64,000 bases of DNA from positions 1 through 64,000 of the forward strand of contig CAVXTT010000032.1 in NCBI GenBank assembly GCA_963764685.1, in the 5' to 3' direction. Below, in pieces: positions 47,315 through 57,367 of the stretch. The stretch's first letter is position 1, and the number at the start of each line of letters is the position of its first letter. A model generated the notes under the pieces. It made no database searches, had not been told where the DNA came from, and worked only from the letters and a program-made list of their open reading frames with translations. The position numbers were made by a program, and so were the translations under genes. Source of the stretch: CAVXTT01 sp963764685. GTDB taxonomy: Bacteria > Bacteroidota > Ignavibacteria > Ignavibacteriales > Ignavibacteriaceae.

Positions 47315-47831
47315 TCACCTTCTCGGATACTACTTTTGTTTCTTTGTAACCCATCTGGTTTAACTGGAAGCTGAAATCCCGTGCATCGTTTACATTCAAA
47401 AAATCGCCTGCCTTAACTTTATAGAAGGGAGGATCAAATGTCACATATACGGGCTTTTGATTTGTCTTAAAATATACTTCCGATCTTATCTGGTTAGCCT
47501 CCTCAAGATTATCAGTAGCAGTAATCTGCACCCTGTAACCGTCAACCTGGTCGACGATTGTCCTGGATTGATTCGTTCCGGAAGTATCCTTTTCGTAAGT
47601 AAACCAGAGATCAAGATCTTCACTTTTTACACTATTATCAGGGGGAGTTTTAAGATCAAAAGTTTCCCTGTAGGGATAGGTGTCAAATTCTGCCGTTTTA
47701 ACTTCAGGTTCTTTTTTTGTCTCGGCTACCTCTTTATCTTCTTTTTTTTCATTTTTTTCATACCTGCTGCCTGTGGAAGCACTGCAGCCGGCTATAAAAA
47801 GTATGCAAATTATTAAAAGAATATATTTCAT
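47301..47831 (-). CDS. SPOR-domain lipoprotein
   Basis: ATG 47831 gives a short hydrophobic leader with lipobox LFIAGCSAS, then a charged Lys/Glu-rich linker. The C-terminal SPOR domain (about 95-175) reads YRVQITATDNLEEANQIRSEVYFK...FYKVKAGDFLNVNDARDFSFQL. SPOR domains bind denuded peptidoglycan glycans, often at division sites. Its stop overlaps the hutI start, although a functional link to histidine breakdown is not obvious. An ATG at 47837 is 2 codons upstream. Confidence 0.85.
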   Translation of the reverse strand: MKYILLIICILFIAGCSASTGSRYEKNEKKEDKEVAETKKEPEVKTAEFDTYPYRETFDLKTPPDNSVKSEDLDLWFTYEKDTSGTNQSRTIVDQVDGYRVQITATDNLEEANQIRSEVYFKTNQKPVYVTFDPPFYKVKAGDFLNVNDARDFSFQLNQMGYKETKVVSEKVNVFK

Positions 47832-47972
47832 AAACAAAAAATTTTGGCAAATATACGCAATTATCCTCTTTTCCTGAAGAGCGCGAGATTGTCAGGATGT
47901 GATTTTTTAACACATATAATATTAATCGTGCGCGTGTAAAATAAGAGAATCGGGAGCTGGAAAATCTTTTAT

Positions 47973-48004
47973 TTTGGCAAATAATATTAGTTTTTGTAAA
48001 TTTG
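47973..48004 (+). promoter_or_regulatory. Bacteroidota-type promoter of glgA
   Basis: TTTG at 47973-47976 and TAAATTTG at 47997-48004 are 20 bp apart. This fits the Bacteroidota housekeeping promoter pattern TTTG-N19/20-TAnnTTTG. It implies transcription starts near 48010, upstream of the chosen glgA start at 48032. Confidence 0.65.
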
Positions 48005-48031
48005 CACATTAAAATTAAACAATTCTTTGAA

Positions 48032-49525
48032 ATGGCATCCAAAAAACTGAAAATCCTCTTCGTCACTTCTGAAGTTGTTCCTTTTGTTAAAACCGGCGGA
48101 TTGGCAGATGTATCTGCCGCGTTACCTCAAATGTTATCTGAATTAGGGCACGAAGTTCGTATTGTTGTGCCTAAATACGGGGCGGTCGACAGCCGTAAAT
48201 TTAAAATTCACGATGTAGTCAGGCTGAAGGACATTGTAATTAAGATCGGTGATAAGGACGTCACGTTTTCTTTACGTTCGTGTTTCCTTCCCGGACAAAA
48301 AGTGAGGGTTCAGATATATTTTCTTGATAATCAGGAATATTTTGGAAGCCGGAACAGCTTATATACCGATCCGTCTACAGGTAACGACTATCAGGATAAC
48401 GATGAACGGTTTATTCTTCTGTCAAGGTCTGTCTTTGAACTTATCTCTAAATTAGGCTGGATACCCGATATAATTCACTGTAATGACTGGCAGTGCGGTC
48501 TTATTCCTGCCTACCTTAAGACCCTGTATAACAATGAGGAGACATTTAAACCCTTTAAAACCCTTTTTACTATTCATAATTTAGCATACCAGGGTGACTT
48601 CCCTAAGTCCACTTTCAAAAAAACAGGCCTGCCCGATGAACTCAATTCAGAAAAGGGAATTGAGATCTACGGAAAGGTTAACTTTATGAAAAGCGGGCTG
48701 ATGTTTGCCGATGTGATCAATACCGTTAGTGAAACATATGCAAATGAAATAAGATCGAACGAGGAATTAGGAGCAGGTCTTAGGTCGGTTTTCGCAAAGA
48801 GAAAAAGTGACCTTTTCGGCATTATAAATGGAATTGATACAAAGATATGGAATCCCGAAAAGGATAAATATATTGTAAAGAATTATTCAGCTAAGACGCT
48901 AGAGTTCAAAGAACAAAATAAAATCTACCTGGCAGAGAAGTTCGGCTTTGAGTATAACCCCAAAATTCCAATCATCGGCATTATCTCAAGATTGTATGAT
49001 GCAAAGGGTATGGATCTTATAAATGAAGCTTTCGCCGATATGATGAAGTTGAAAATCCAGGTAATACTTTTAGGAACCGGTGAAAGGAGGTACCATACCT
49101 TCTTTGAAAAAATGAGCACCAAACATAAAGGGAAATTTGCCTGCTACCTCGGCTTCAATGATGAGCTTGCCCATCTCATTGAAGGTGGAGCAGATATTCT
49201 CTTGATGCCTTCACGGTATGAACCTTGCGGTCTTAACCAGATGTACAGCCTGGTATATGGAACAGTTCCCCTTGTTAGGGAAACCGGGGGACTGGCAGAT
49301 ACCGTTATAAAATACAATGATAAAACCGGCGAGGGTAATGGATTTGCATTCAAACAATATGACTCTGCGGCTATGCTTAAAGAACTGAACCGTGCACTGA
49401 AGCTGTTTGATGATAAGAAAACCTGGACACGTATTATGAAAAATGGAATGAAATCAGATTTCAGCTGGAATCTATCCGCCAAAAAATATCTCGATCTTTA
49501 TCGTACCATTCTGAATAACGAGTAG
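48032..49525 (+). CDS. glgA: Glycogen synthase
   Basis: This GT5-family enzyme elongates glycogen from ADP-glucose. ATG 48032 gives MASKKLKILFVTSEVVPFVKTGG, the classic N-terminus with the KTGGLADV substrate loop. An upstream TTG in the same frame (48002) overlaps the promoter and is rejected. The C-terminal GT-B half has ISRLYDAKGMDLI and the catalytic region MPSRYEPCGLNQMYSLVYGTVPLVRETGGL. About 497 residues, normal. The gene after it starts immediately at its stop codon. Confidence 0.95.
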   Translation: MASKKLKILFVTSEVVPFVKTGGLADVSAALPQMLSELGHEVRIVVPKYGAVDSRKFKIHDVVRLKDIVIKIGDKDVTFSLRSCFLPGQKVRVQIYFLDNQEYFGSRNSLYTDPSTGNDYQDNDERFILLSRSVFELISKLGWIPDIIHCNDWQCGLIPAYLKTLYNNEETFKPFKTLFTIHNLAYQGDFPKSTFKKTGLPDELNSEKGIEIYGKVNFMKSGLMFADVINTVSETYANEIRSNEELGAGLRSVFAKRKSDLFGIINGIDTKIWNPEKDKYIVKNYSAKTLEFKEQNKIYLAEKFGFEYNPKIPIIGIISRLYDAKGMDLINEAFADMMKLKIQVILLGTGERRYHTFFEKMSTKHKGKFACYLGFNDELAHLIEGGADILLMPSRYEPCGLNQMYSLVYGTVPLVRETGGLADTVIKYNDKTGEGNGFAFKQYDSAAMLKELNRALKLFDDKKTWTRIMKNGMKSDFSWNLSAKKYLDLYRTILNNE

Positions 49526-50095
49526 ATGCTTAACAGGGCTGTTTTCCTTGACAGGGACGGGACGCTGAATGAGGATCCAGGATATCTTGGTGACCCATCG
49601 AAACTTACATTATTCCCCGGAGCAGGTAAAGCACTTTGCATTCTTAAAAAAGCAGGATTCAAACTTATAGTTATATCAAACCAATCAGGTGTTGCCAGGG
49701 GCTTGATAAGTTCTGAAATGGTGGATATGGTGAACCGGAGACTAAACGAATTACTTAAAGAAGATAATGCTTCGGTTGATGCGTTTTATGTATGCCCATT
49801 CCACCCTGACTTTAATTCAGCAGAGGAATGTACTTGCCGCAAGCCCTCTCCGGCTTTAGTGCTCAAAGCTGCAGAAGACCACCGGATAGATCTTAAACAA
49901 TCCTATTTTATAGGTGATGCTGTAAGTGATATAGAATGCGGATTTAATGCAGGCTGCAAAACGATTCTTGTCAAGACAGGATATGGGGCAGAGACGTTTT
50001 CTATCTTGCAAAAGCAAAATAAATTTCCCAGTTTTGTTGCCGAAAATATAATGGAAGCCTGCAGCTTTATATATAATGATATTCCGGAGAATTAA
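49526..50095 (+). CDS. gmhB: D-glycero-D-manno-heptose 1,7-bisphosphate 7-phosphatase family (GmhB)
   Basis: This HAD-superfamily phosphatase of 189 residues has the nucleophile motif FLDRDGTLNEDPGYL, motif II VISNQSGVARG, a zinc-binding cluster (CPFHPDF...CTCRKP) and motif IV FIGDAVSDIECG. GmhB acts in ADP-heptose synthesis for the LPS core. HisB-type histidinol phosphatase is a close relative and cannot be fully excluded. It directly abuts glgA and the next gene, suggesting one operon. Confidence 0.86.
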   Translation: MLNRAVFLDRDGTLNEDPGYLGDPSKLTLFPGAGKALCILKKAGFKLIVISNQSGVARGLISSEMVDMVNRRLNELLKEDNASVDAFYVCPFHPDFNSAEECTCRKPSPALVLKAAEDHRIDLKQSYFIGDAVSDIECGFNAGCKTILVKTGYGAETFSILQKQNKFPSFVAENIMEACSFIYNDIPEN

Positions 50096-51271
50096 TTGAC
50101 CATCAAAAAGTTCCTGCATATAGTTCCTGTCATTTTATCAATTTACCTGTCCGCCTGCACCGATGAACCCTCAAATATCGGGTCTGAGCTATTAGGACAG
50201 GATGTAATAATAATCGAACAGATTAATTCTCTTACTGATACAATGTCGCAGACCTCAAGCAGTACATTAAAATATGTTCCGCTTGGTTCATCTAACCGGC
50301 TTTTATTAGGCAGGCACGCTAATGTTCAGGCGTCATTTCTTATAAGGTACAGCTTTTCTTTCCCTGATTCACTTAAACAGGATATAAAAGACGATTCAAT
50401 AGTTGTGAGCTCGGCAAAGGTTAAATTATTAAGGACATACACATTCGGTGATACCAACAGTGTACTGGATATAAATGTTGAGAAGGTATTAAGCTCCTGG
50501 TCGAGCGCAGGCTTCATTGCCGACAGTCTTGTAAATCTTCAGACCACTGCCATTGCGGTGGATTCAATGTCTGTTACTGATACTCTAACATCCTTTAAGA
50601 TCGATAATGCAGTAGCGCTGGAATGGCTGAAGACAGCTGCTGATCCGACTACAGGAAATAATTATGGTCTTTACCTTAAACCGGGTCCCTCTGCCAATAA
50701 AGTTTACGGTTACCAGGCTCTTATTGCCTCTGCGCAGAATATTCCACAACTCGAGCTGATAATACAGAAACCGGGTTTTTATACCGACACCCTGTTCTAT
50801 TATTCTGCTGCAGATGCAGGTATATTACAGAATATTGCTCCTTACCCGACGGGTGAGTTCATTACTATTCAGGCAGGACTTAAAATAATGTCCTACCTCA
50901 AGTTCGACATAAGCTCTCTCCCTCAGTATGCAGTGATCAATAAAGCCGAACTGATCCTGACATCAGACACTACGCAGAATATTTATTCTTCAGATGCCTC
51001 AAACAGGATTGCAGCCTATGTACCGCGAGATACAAGCACCCTTGACAGTATAGCATCTTCAACCCCATACTTTACTAAAAGCGGCGGTACATATACGGGT
51101 AATATAACTGCGCTTGTACAGGATTGGCTTGTAACCCGCAGCAACAGGGGATTGGTACTTACAACTTCGAATGAGCTTAATGGATTAGAACGTTTTATTA
51201 TCTGGGGCAGTAATGCTTCCGATCCGGCATTGAGACCAAGGCTGGTAATTACTTATACAAATAAATTGTAA
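50096..51271 (+). CDS. DUF4270-like/DNRLRE lipoprotein
   Basis: From TTG 50096 a hydrophobic leader ends in the lipobox YLSAC, followed by TDEPSNIGSELLG, which resembles the start of Bacteroidota DUF4270 lipoproteins. The C-terminal half (MSYLKFDISSLPQYAVINKAEL...WLVTRSNRGLVL and RPRLVITY) looks like a DNRLRE-type beta-sandwich. 391 residues. It is presumably surface- or periplasm-anchored. The function is unknown. It starts right at the gmhB stop and is followed after 9 bp by an outer-membrane protein. Confidence 0.7.
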   Translation: MTIKKFLHIVPVILSIYLSACTDEPSNIGSELLGQDVIIIEQINSLTDTMSQTSSSTLKYVPLGSSNRLLLGRHANVQASFLIRYSFSFPDSLKQDIKDDSIVVSSAKVKLLRTYTFGDTNSVLDINVEKVLSSWSSAGFIADSLVNLQTTAIAVDSMSVTDTLTSFKIDNAVALEWLKTAADPTTGNNYGLYLKPGPSANKVYGYQALIASAQNIPQLELIIQKPGFYTDTLFYYSAADAGILQNIAPYPTGEFITIQAGLKIMSYLKFDISSLPQYAVINKAELILTSDTTQNIYSSDASNRIAAYVPRDTSTLDSIASSTPYFTKSGGTYTGNITALVQDWLVTRSNRGLVLTTSNELNGLERFIIWGSNASDPALRPRLVITYTNKL

Positions 51272-51280
51272 GGAAAGATT

Positions 51281-52513
51281 TTGATTAAACAGATTCTCCT
51301 TGTTCTAATAGCCCTTTTTCAGATTCAGGCCTTCGCACAGACAAGCTCAAGCTACAGCAGGTACGGTATAGGTGATATCGAGTATAGTTACTCGGCAAGA
51401 AAACTTGGTATGGGACAGCTCGGTACTGCAGTTTCTGATATAGATTTTATTAACACACTTAATCCTGCCGGATGGAATAAAATAAGCAGCACAAGGATAG
51501 AGTTCGGGATCAATTACAGCGGAATGACTTTATCTTCTAAAGGTCTTAGTAAATATTATTCTGATACACAATTCTCAGGCTTTACTCTCGCATTCCCCAT
51601 CAGCAGTCTTTATGGAATAACTATGGCTGCAGGAATAATTCCCTATTCTAATGTAAGCTATAATGTAGTTGAGAGCTATTCTTCTGAAACAGCGGGAGAT
51701 TATACTATATCATATACTGGTTCAGGAGGATTATCCAAGTTATTCGTAGGCAGTTCCTTTAAATTTCCAATTGACTTAATTGTTGGCGCTACTCTGGATT
51801 ATTACTTCGGAAATCTTAATTACAAATCCATTGCAGAATTCACCGATCCGGCTATGAAGCCTGCTGAATATGTAAGAACTTATGCGCCAAAAGGTATTGG
51901 AACGACAGTCGGTATTATTAGTCCCGATTTCTCAAACCTGTTTGGAGAAAAGAGTATATCTGATCTGAGAATAGGTATTTCCTCAAATATATTCAGTACC
52001 CTGGAAACTGATACTACATTGATCTCCGACAGGGAAGGCACCATTGATACAATATCCGGTGCAATTGTTGAATTGAAAGTACCCCCGAGAATACACACAG
52101 GATTAAGTATGACCCTGAGCGAAGTATACCTTGTAACCCTGGATTATGCATTTCAGCAGTGGGGAGATGTTTTATTTAACAACAAGAGCGGGGAGAACTT
52201 AACTAACTCTCAGAAGTTAAGCGGCGGATTTGAATACAGACCCGCTAAAGAGATAGGCAGCACCTTCTGGCAGATGATAATGCTTAGAGGCGGTCTGACA
52301 TATGAAAAGACCCAGTATGCAATAAACGGGGAAAGAATTTATTTCTATGCTGCATCTGCAGGTTTCTCGGTGCCGCTGGGTGTCGGTAATACCATTGATG
52401 TTGCAGTTCAGTATGGGATCAGAGGTACCGAGGACTTCATAAAAGAGAATATAGTACGGTTAAGTGTAGGAATCAGTCTGGGTGATAACTGGTTCATCAG
52501 ACAGGAGAAATAA
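51281..52513 (+). CDS. Outer-membrane beta-barrel protein of unknown function
   Basis: The protein has 410 residues. A signal peptide (to about 19, QAFAQ) precedes SSSYSRYGIGDIEYSYSARKLGMGQLGTAVSD, a start seen in conserved Bacteroidota outer-membrane proteins. The body consists of alternating amphipathic strands (FKFPIDLIVGATLDYYFGNL, VRLSVGISLGDNWFI), consistent with a barrel. It probably belongs to the same transcript as glgA-gmhB-lipoprotein. The specific role is unknown. The 52514-52720 spacer shows nothing certain. Confidence 0.72.
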   Translation: MIKQILLVLIALFQIQAFAQTSSSYSRYGIGDIEYSYSARKLGMGQLGTAVSDIDFINTLNPAGWNKISSTRIEFGINYSGMTLSSKGLSKYYSDTQFSGFTLAFPISSLYGITMAAGIIPYSNVSYNVVESYSSETAGDYTISYTGSGGLSKLFVGSSFKFPIDLIVGATLDYYFGNLNYKSIAEFTDPAMKPAEYVRTYAPKGIGTTVGIISPDFSNLFGEKSISDLRIGISSNIFSTLETDTTLISDREGTIDTISGAIVELKVPPRIHTGLSMTLSEVYLVTLDYAFQQWGDVLFNNKSGENLTNSQKLSGGFEYRPAKEIGSTFWQMIMLRGGLTYEKTQYAINGERIYFYAASAGFSVPLGVGNTIDVAVQYGIRGTEDFIKENIVRLSVGISLGDNWFIRQEK

Positions 52514-52720
52514 AAAAACTTCCTTCCTCTGTAATAAGTTCATTTCGTACATCTTGCGAAAGGTTCTTAGTTCTGTAGTTCTTTGTTCCTGGTTTTTATG
52601 CCGCGTCTGAATAATTAATAGTTTTTTATTTTACTGCGTCTCATTTCGACCTTTTCTTATTTTCTAAAGTGTTCCCTATATTTTCATTGAAGCTGGTATT
52701 TGACAAGTGCTGTCGGAATC

Positions 52721-52750
52721 AAAAAAAAAGGCTGCCCTCACGAGCAGCCC
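52721..52750 (-). terminator. Terminator of the gingipain-like gene
   Basis: On the minus strand GGCTGC-tcgtgagg-GCAGCC is followed by an uninterrupted T-run. It lies about 22 bp past the stop codon. Confidence 0.88.
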
Positions 52751-52771
52751 TGTGAACAATGCGATCGAATA

Positions 52772-55700
52772 CTATTTGAGGACCATCATTTTCTTAACTG
52801 CAGTAAATTCACCTGCCTGAATATGGTAGATGTACATACCGCTTGCATATTTAGATGAGTTCCACTTATAGGTATAATATCCCGGTTCAAGCTGCTGACT
52901 TACAATTGTCTCAACTTCACTTCCCAATGCATCATAAACCTTTAGAGTTACATCAGCATTCTTTGGGAGTGCAAATTTAATTGTCGTTTCAGGATTGAAC
53001 GGATTAGGATAGTTCTGCGATAAACTGAACTCAAGAGGAATTGCAGAGTATTCAACATCGAGAACTTCAGAATATGCATACGTTCCGTTATAATCAACCT
53101 GCTTCAGCCTGTAATACATTGTACCGCTGCCTGTAAGCTGATTATCGGTGAATGAATATCTCTGTTTCTCTGTTGTTGTTCCATTACCCTTAATATTTCC
53201 AATAGAGGTAAAGGTTTTTCCATCGCTGCTTCTTTGAATATCGAATCCGGAGTTATTAGTTTCTGTTGCAGTTTCCCAGGTAAGTGTTATTGACGCTTCT
53301 TTCATATCCGCACTGAATGAAACCAGTTCAACCGGTACACCCATCAGATCAAAGAATGTTAATATTCTTCCCATAACGGAATCCCTTAATGATGGGGAAG
53401 CACCATTAACCAGTCCGCCGAATTCAAATGAAGTACCGAACGTTTTATAGGTACCCGCATTATATGAAATACCGCAGGCATAATTAACTGTCGGATTTTT
53501 GAAAGCAACTATGGCAGGAGCAATCGCAGTAAGCCTGTCGATATAACTGTTCTCACCGTTGTATGAAAATGTCATCCCTGCTCCGAGTGAATTCGCTTGT
53601 CCCTGAACAGTAGTCAGGTCACCGGATCCATCAGCAGTACCCTGAATCTTAAACATCGGATGAACGGCTGTCTGGTCATCATAATACCAGGTGTCGCCGC
53701 CTTCCATAAATAGACGTCCGCCGGCGGTTAAGTAATCTGCAAGCAGCTGTCCTTCAGATGCACTGAGCACGTGATTGTTGCTGTAGATGCCCAGGCATAC
53801 AAAAATTGAAGAGTAGATACTGAGGTCAGCAGGGAAGGAGGTTAATGTCTCTGATGTAATATCGCAATTCTGAATGGCTTCCTGCATCTTTGGAGAAGAG
53901 CTCTGATTTGGATCAAGATCAAGAATAAGCACCGGGATTTGACCTACTACTACATGAAATGCTCCAGTACCTGTAATACCGAGATTGCCTGCAAAATTTA
54001 TATCAAAATTAACATTGTGTCCGGTAGGAGTTGATGCACTTGCTGCTACACTGAAATCTTTTGTTACTGTAGCGTTGGTATCAACAGTACCGAATAGCAG
54101 GTTGTTTGTATTGATTGTAATGTAAGGATCGGCGGTCACAAGAGTACCGATAACATTCAGAGCTTCAGATGTTCCGCTATTCTTTAACCCGATGGTCAAT
54201 GTTGCGGTTTCTCCAGGATCCAGCTTGCCGTTATTATTTCCTAAAGGATCAGCAAGAGTAAAGCCTGTAAACTCAAGGTTCGGAGCGTGTGCTCTAACTG
54301 TAAAGTAACTTGTCCACTCAGAGCTTCCGTCAGTTGCAACTATGGTAAAATTGCAATTGTGCTCATCGGGGACAGTTCCTGCAACAGAAAATGAAAAGCC
54401 GTTAGGAATTGTTACTGTTCCGCCGGCAGGTATAGCTCCGTAAGTTTCCGTTGTATCTATCAGTGTAATAAATTCATCTGTAGATCTGATCTTTGCAGTT
54501 ACACCTGCTGCATTCTGGGTTCCTACATTTTTCAGGCAAAGATTTAAAGAGACTGTTTCGCCGTAATCAAGGAGCCCGTTATTATTTCCGGTATTATCAT
54601 TTAATGAGCAGCTCTCGTGAACTACATATGCTCCTGCCGGGGGTATAATAGGAACTTCTACTGAATACCTGTAATAATTCTGTTTTGTAACAGTAACTAA
54701 TAAATTTTGTCCCGGCAGCAATACCGGAATGGTTATATTTACAGGGGCACCGGTTCCCTCAGCAGATGCAATAAGTTCACCGTCTACAGTTAATCCGATC
54801 AGCGAATAAATATCGGCATTAACAGTAAAGGTTGTTTGACCGCTTATCAGAACAGGGTTGTGAACTACATTGAGGTTCTGCGGCATTTCAGAATATACTG
54901 TACTGAATGCATCACCGTGATGATGGAATAAATAATAAGTAACCATCTTATCGCCGGTGTTATACGGCCAATTGGATGCCTGAAGGAAATACTTTCCTGC
55001 CGAGTTTCCGAAAGCGGGGAGTACCTTTACCGGTCCGGCTTGCCCGTATGACGGCATAAATTCCGGCCAGAAATTATCAAACATACCCCACACATAAGTA
55101 TCATTAACAAAAGAGTATGATACTTCGGTGGCAGCGATTAATCCAAGTGCACCTTTTTGATGTCTGTGAAATGCCTCAGCAAAACACTCGCTGCTGTAAT
55201 CGAATTTACCTGTCAGACAGTTGATAGAAAGAACAAACACAAGATCATTATTATTTAATGGTACTATATTGCTGTTATTGTAAGCGGGTTCGCCCCATCC
55301 GTTCTCGGCGCCGTGATCACGATGCTGGAGCATAAAAGCGCCGCTGTTAATATCATTGTTAACCCTGGTTGCATTGCCGCCCCAGTCGGTTAAATGTGAA
55401 GGGGTAGCAGGAATATATTGAGTTCCTGTAGGACCAAAGTAGTTAACAATCATACTCGTATTCTGGTTTGAGGACCAGCTAGTTCCCGGTGTACCGGAAT
55501 AAATTGCATTCTCCCTTACAGGATGTTTGCCGAGATGATGTTCCCAGAAACCGTTTACTATTTCAGAACAAAGCTGGAACCACCGTTCCGTCTGCCAGCC
55601 CATTGCAGTAACAGGTTTATCATAAAAATTAGGATTGGTCGGAGGATTCCGTTCATAGCCAAGGAATTTATTTACCATTGTCTGCAGGTGGGCAGAATTT

Positions 55701-56794
55701 TGTGCAGTCATCCTTGCAAATATTATATCAGCCATATTATCATTATTTACATCTGCATAAAGATGATCTGACTTGCAGTAGCTGTTCCATATAGGTGATA
55801 TAATCCCGTTTCCGGTTGCGGCACCTGTGCCATAGTCTGCCATTAATAACACTGCAACAGGTGGTATATCCCAGGTATTATAAGCATTATTTACATAGGT
55901 TTCTATGGCTGTTGTAGTATTCCCGCCGATCTGTGTAAGGGTTACAACACCTGCGCGTATACCCTGTTTCAGACGGAAATTCTTTATTGAGTCAGCCCAC
56001 GGAAGGAATTGCGGATTATCAGGAGTAACAATTATATATTCAAAATCTTCTGTGAGTTTATCCGAGATATTCCGGTTCGTGTAATTGATAACCGGGAGGG
56101 TGCTGTAGTTCAATAAAGCATCTCTTAATATAGGATCCCACCAGAGACTGCGTAAACGGTTATCACCGAATTTTCCGTTGCCGCCGTTGAATGTTACTTC
56201 AACTTTTATGTCCTTGTATACCAGAAGTTCTTTTGTTGCAGGATTATACTGGAAGGGAGTAATTCCAAGTATAACCGCATCAACACCTCTGATCTGGGAT
56301 TTTTCTGAAAGAAGAACCGGGCTCTCAGGGTAATATTTGGAAGACGAATACACCTGGGGGTTCTTATTGTATTCGAGCGGTCCCGTTTCGGTATCCTTCG
56401 GGATTCTTGGAGCAGGGGCTACATCAATGTTTTGAAGAACCTCTGTCCTCATTGAAATAATTCTGAAAGAAGCTTCCGAGCCCTGCGGGATTGCTATATA
56501 ACGTCCCATTCCCGGGAGATCGGGGTAACCGGCATTATTCGGAAGAAATACACCGGGCAGGTGAACTGCTTTCAGATTGATTCCATCTACTTCAACATCA
56601 TCCAGCTGAAATTGTGGAACAGAGAAATTAATTAAAACATTTGTTGGAGTTTCACGTTCTATTGATATACCCTGAGCACCCCAGTTATCGGTATATGTGA
56701 ACGTTTGCGCATGCACTAAAGCAGAAAAAAGTAAGACGAAGAAGAAGAACAAAAAACTTTTTTTGCAGAGTAAAAGAAAGTCTCTTTGTTTCAT
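52772..56794 (-). CDS. Gingipain-family (C25) cysteine protease with T9SS sorting domain
   Basis: The 1340-residue protein is intact. A signal peptide (to about 29) and an N-terminal prodomain (about 30-255) are followed by the peptidase C25 domain from YIIVTPDNPQFLPWADSIK (about 260-620). Its candidate catalytic His is in MLQHRDHGAENGWGEP and Cys in VLSINCLTGKFDY. Ig-like beta domains with paired NNNGxLDxGE motifs (about 740-960) and a ThuA/GATase-like segment (LILDLDPNQSS) follow. FnIII-like and type A T9SS domains (QNYPNPFNPETTIKF) end it. Gingipain relatives degrade host or environmental proteins at the cell surface; here it is probably a scavenging protease. Confidence 0.9.
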   Translation of the reverse strand: MKQRDFLLLCKKSFLFFFFVLLFSALVHAQTFTYTDNWGAQGISIERETPTNVLINFSVPQFQLDDVEVDGINLKAVHLPGVFLPNNAGYPDLPGMGRYIAIPQGSEASFRIISMRTEVLQNIDVAPAPRIPKDTETGPLEYNKNPQVYSSSKYYPESPVLLSEKSQIRGVDAVILGITPFQYNPATKELLVYKDIKVEVTFNGGNGKFGDNRLRSLWWDPILRDALLNYSTLPVINYTNRNISDKLTEDFEYIIVTPDNPQFLPWADSIKNFRLKQGIRAGVVTLTQIGGNTTTAIETYVNNAYNTWDIPPVAVLLMADYGTGAATGNGIISPIWNSYCKSDHLYADVNNDNMADIIFARMTAQNSAHLQTMVNKFLGYERNPPTNPNFYDKPVTAMGWQTERWFQLCSEIVNGFWEHHLGKHPVRENAIYSGTPGTSWSSNQNTSMIVNYFGPTGTQYIPATPSHLTDWGGNATRVNNDINSGAFMLQHRDHGAENGWGEPAYNNSNIVPLNNNDLVFVLSINCLTGKFDYSSECFAEAFHRHQKGALGLIAATEVSYSFVNDTYVWGMFDNFWPEFMPSYGQAGPVKVLPAFGNSAGKYFLQASNWPYNTGDKMVTYYLFHHHGDAFSTVYSEMPQNLNVVHNPVLISGQTTFTVNADIYSLIGLTVDGELIASAEGTGAPVNITIPVLLPGQNLLVTVTKQNYYRYSVEVPIIPPAGAYVVHESCSLNDNTGNNNGLLDYGETVSLNLCLKNVGTQNAAGVTAKIRSTDEFITLIDTTETYGAIPAGGTVTIPNGFSFSVAGTVPDEHNCNFTIVATDGSSEWTSYFTVRAHAPNLEFTGFTLADPLGNNNGKLDPGETATLTIGLKNSGTSEALNVIGTLVTADPYITINTNNLLFGTVDTNATVTKDFSVAASASTPTGHNVNFDINFAGNLGITGTGAFHVVVGQIPVLILDLDPNQSSSPKMQEAIQNCDITSETLTSFPADLSIYSSIFVCLGIYSNNHVLSASEGQLLADYLTAGGRLFMEGGDTWYYDDQTAVHPMFKIQGTADGSGDLTTVQGQANSLGAGMTFSYNGENSYIDRLTAIAPAIVAFKNPTVNYACGISYNAGTYKTFGTSFEFGGLVNGASPSLRDSVMGRILTFFDLMGVPVELVSFSADMKEASITLTWETATETNNSGFDIQRSSDGKTFTSIGNIKGNGTTTEKQRYSFTDNQLTGSGTMYYRLKQVDYNGTYAYSEVLDVEYSAIPLEFSLSQNYPNPFNPETTIKFALPKNADVTLKVYDALGSEVETIVSQQLEPGYYTYKWNSSKYASGMYIYHIQAGEFTAVKKMMVLK

Positions 56795-57367
56795 TATACT
56801 TAACCTCTTATTAATAGAATAAGCCGGTATTCTATATCCCCGGTATTTGGATAGCAGTAGAAAAAAAATAGTTCTGCATATGAAACTTATACTTAATTGA
56901 AATAGATGTAAAGAAAAATCTTATTTGATATCAATACATAATTGTTATTCGATAATTAAATAAGATTAAACTAAAGTTCTTAAATAAAGGAAGTGGTCAG
57001 CCTAAATTATGACGAAAATGAACTTTGGACAGTTATACATATAGGCAGTAATATAGGGTTAAATAAATATTTCTTGGATATTTTATAAAAATTTCGCCTT
57101 CCGCGGACGATGAACCTGCAATGCCCAAACGATGAGCAGACAGGTTATGGACTAAAAAGGTGTTTTTAGGCCGGGCACTGACCGTGCACTGTCCCGGCGC
57201 TGCCTGCGCACCCTTAAATTTTTTAGAAATCTCCGGCTAATTTTCTTTATTTAATCATCCAAATTTGCCTTATAAATTGGGGAGATGGGCACTCCTTATT
57301 AAAGGTGTAAAAAGAAATATTTTTCATAAATTAGATGAACATTTATTCATAATTTCTAGCATTTACT
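56795..57367. other. 573-bp spacer with one palindrome
   Basis: The spacer between the divergent protease and glyA genes is AT-rich at both ends. A GC-rich palindrome GCCGGGCACTG-accgt-GCACTGTCCCGGC (57170-57198) is followed by CGCTGCCTGCGCACCC. It shares the GGGCACTG word with the repeats at 3235 and 12859. I see no RNA gene or coding sequence. Confidence 0.55.

Noticed and set aside
57100..57240. Riboswitch upstream of glyA
   Set aside because: No glycine, THF or SAM aptamer pattern could be recognised. The GC-rich palindrome shares its GGGCACTG word with repeats at other loci.
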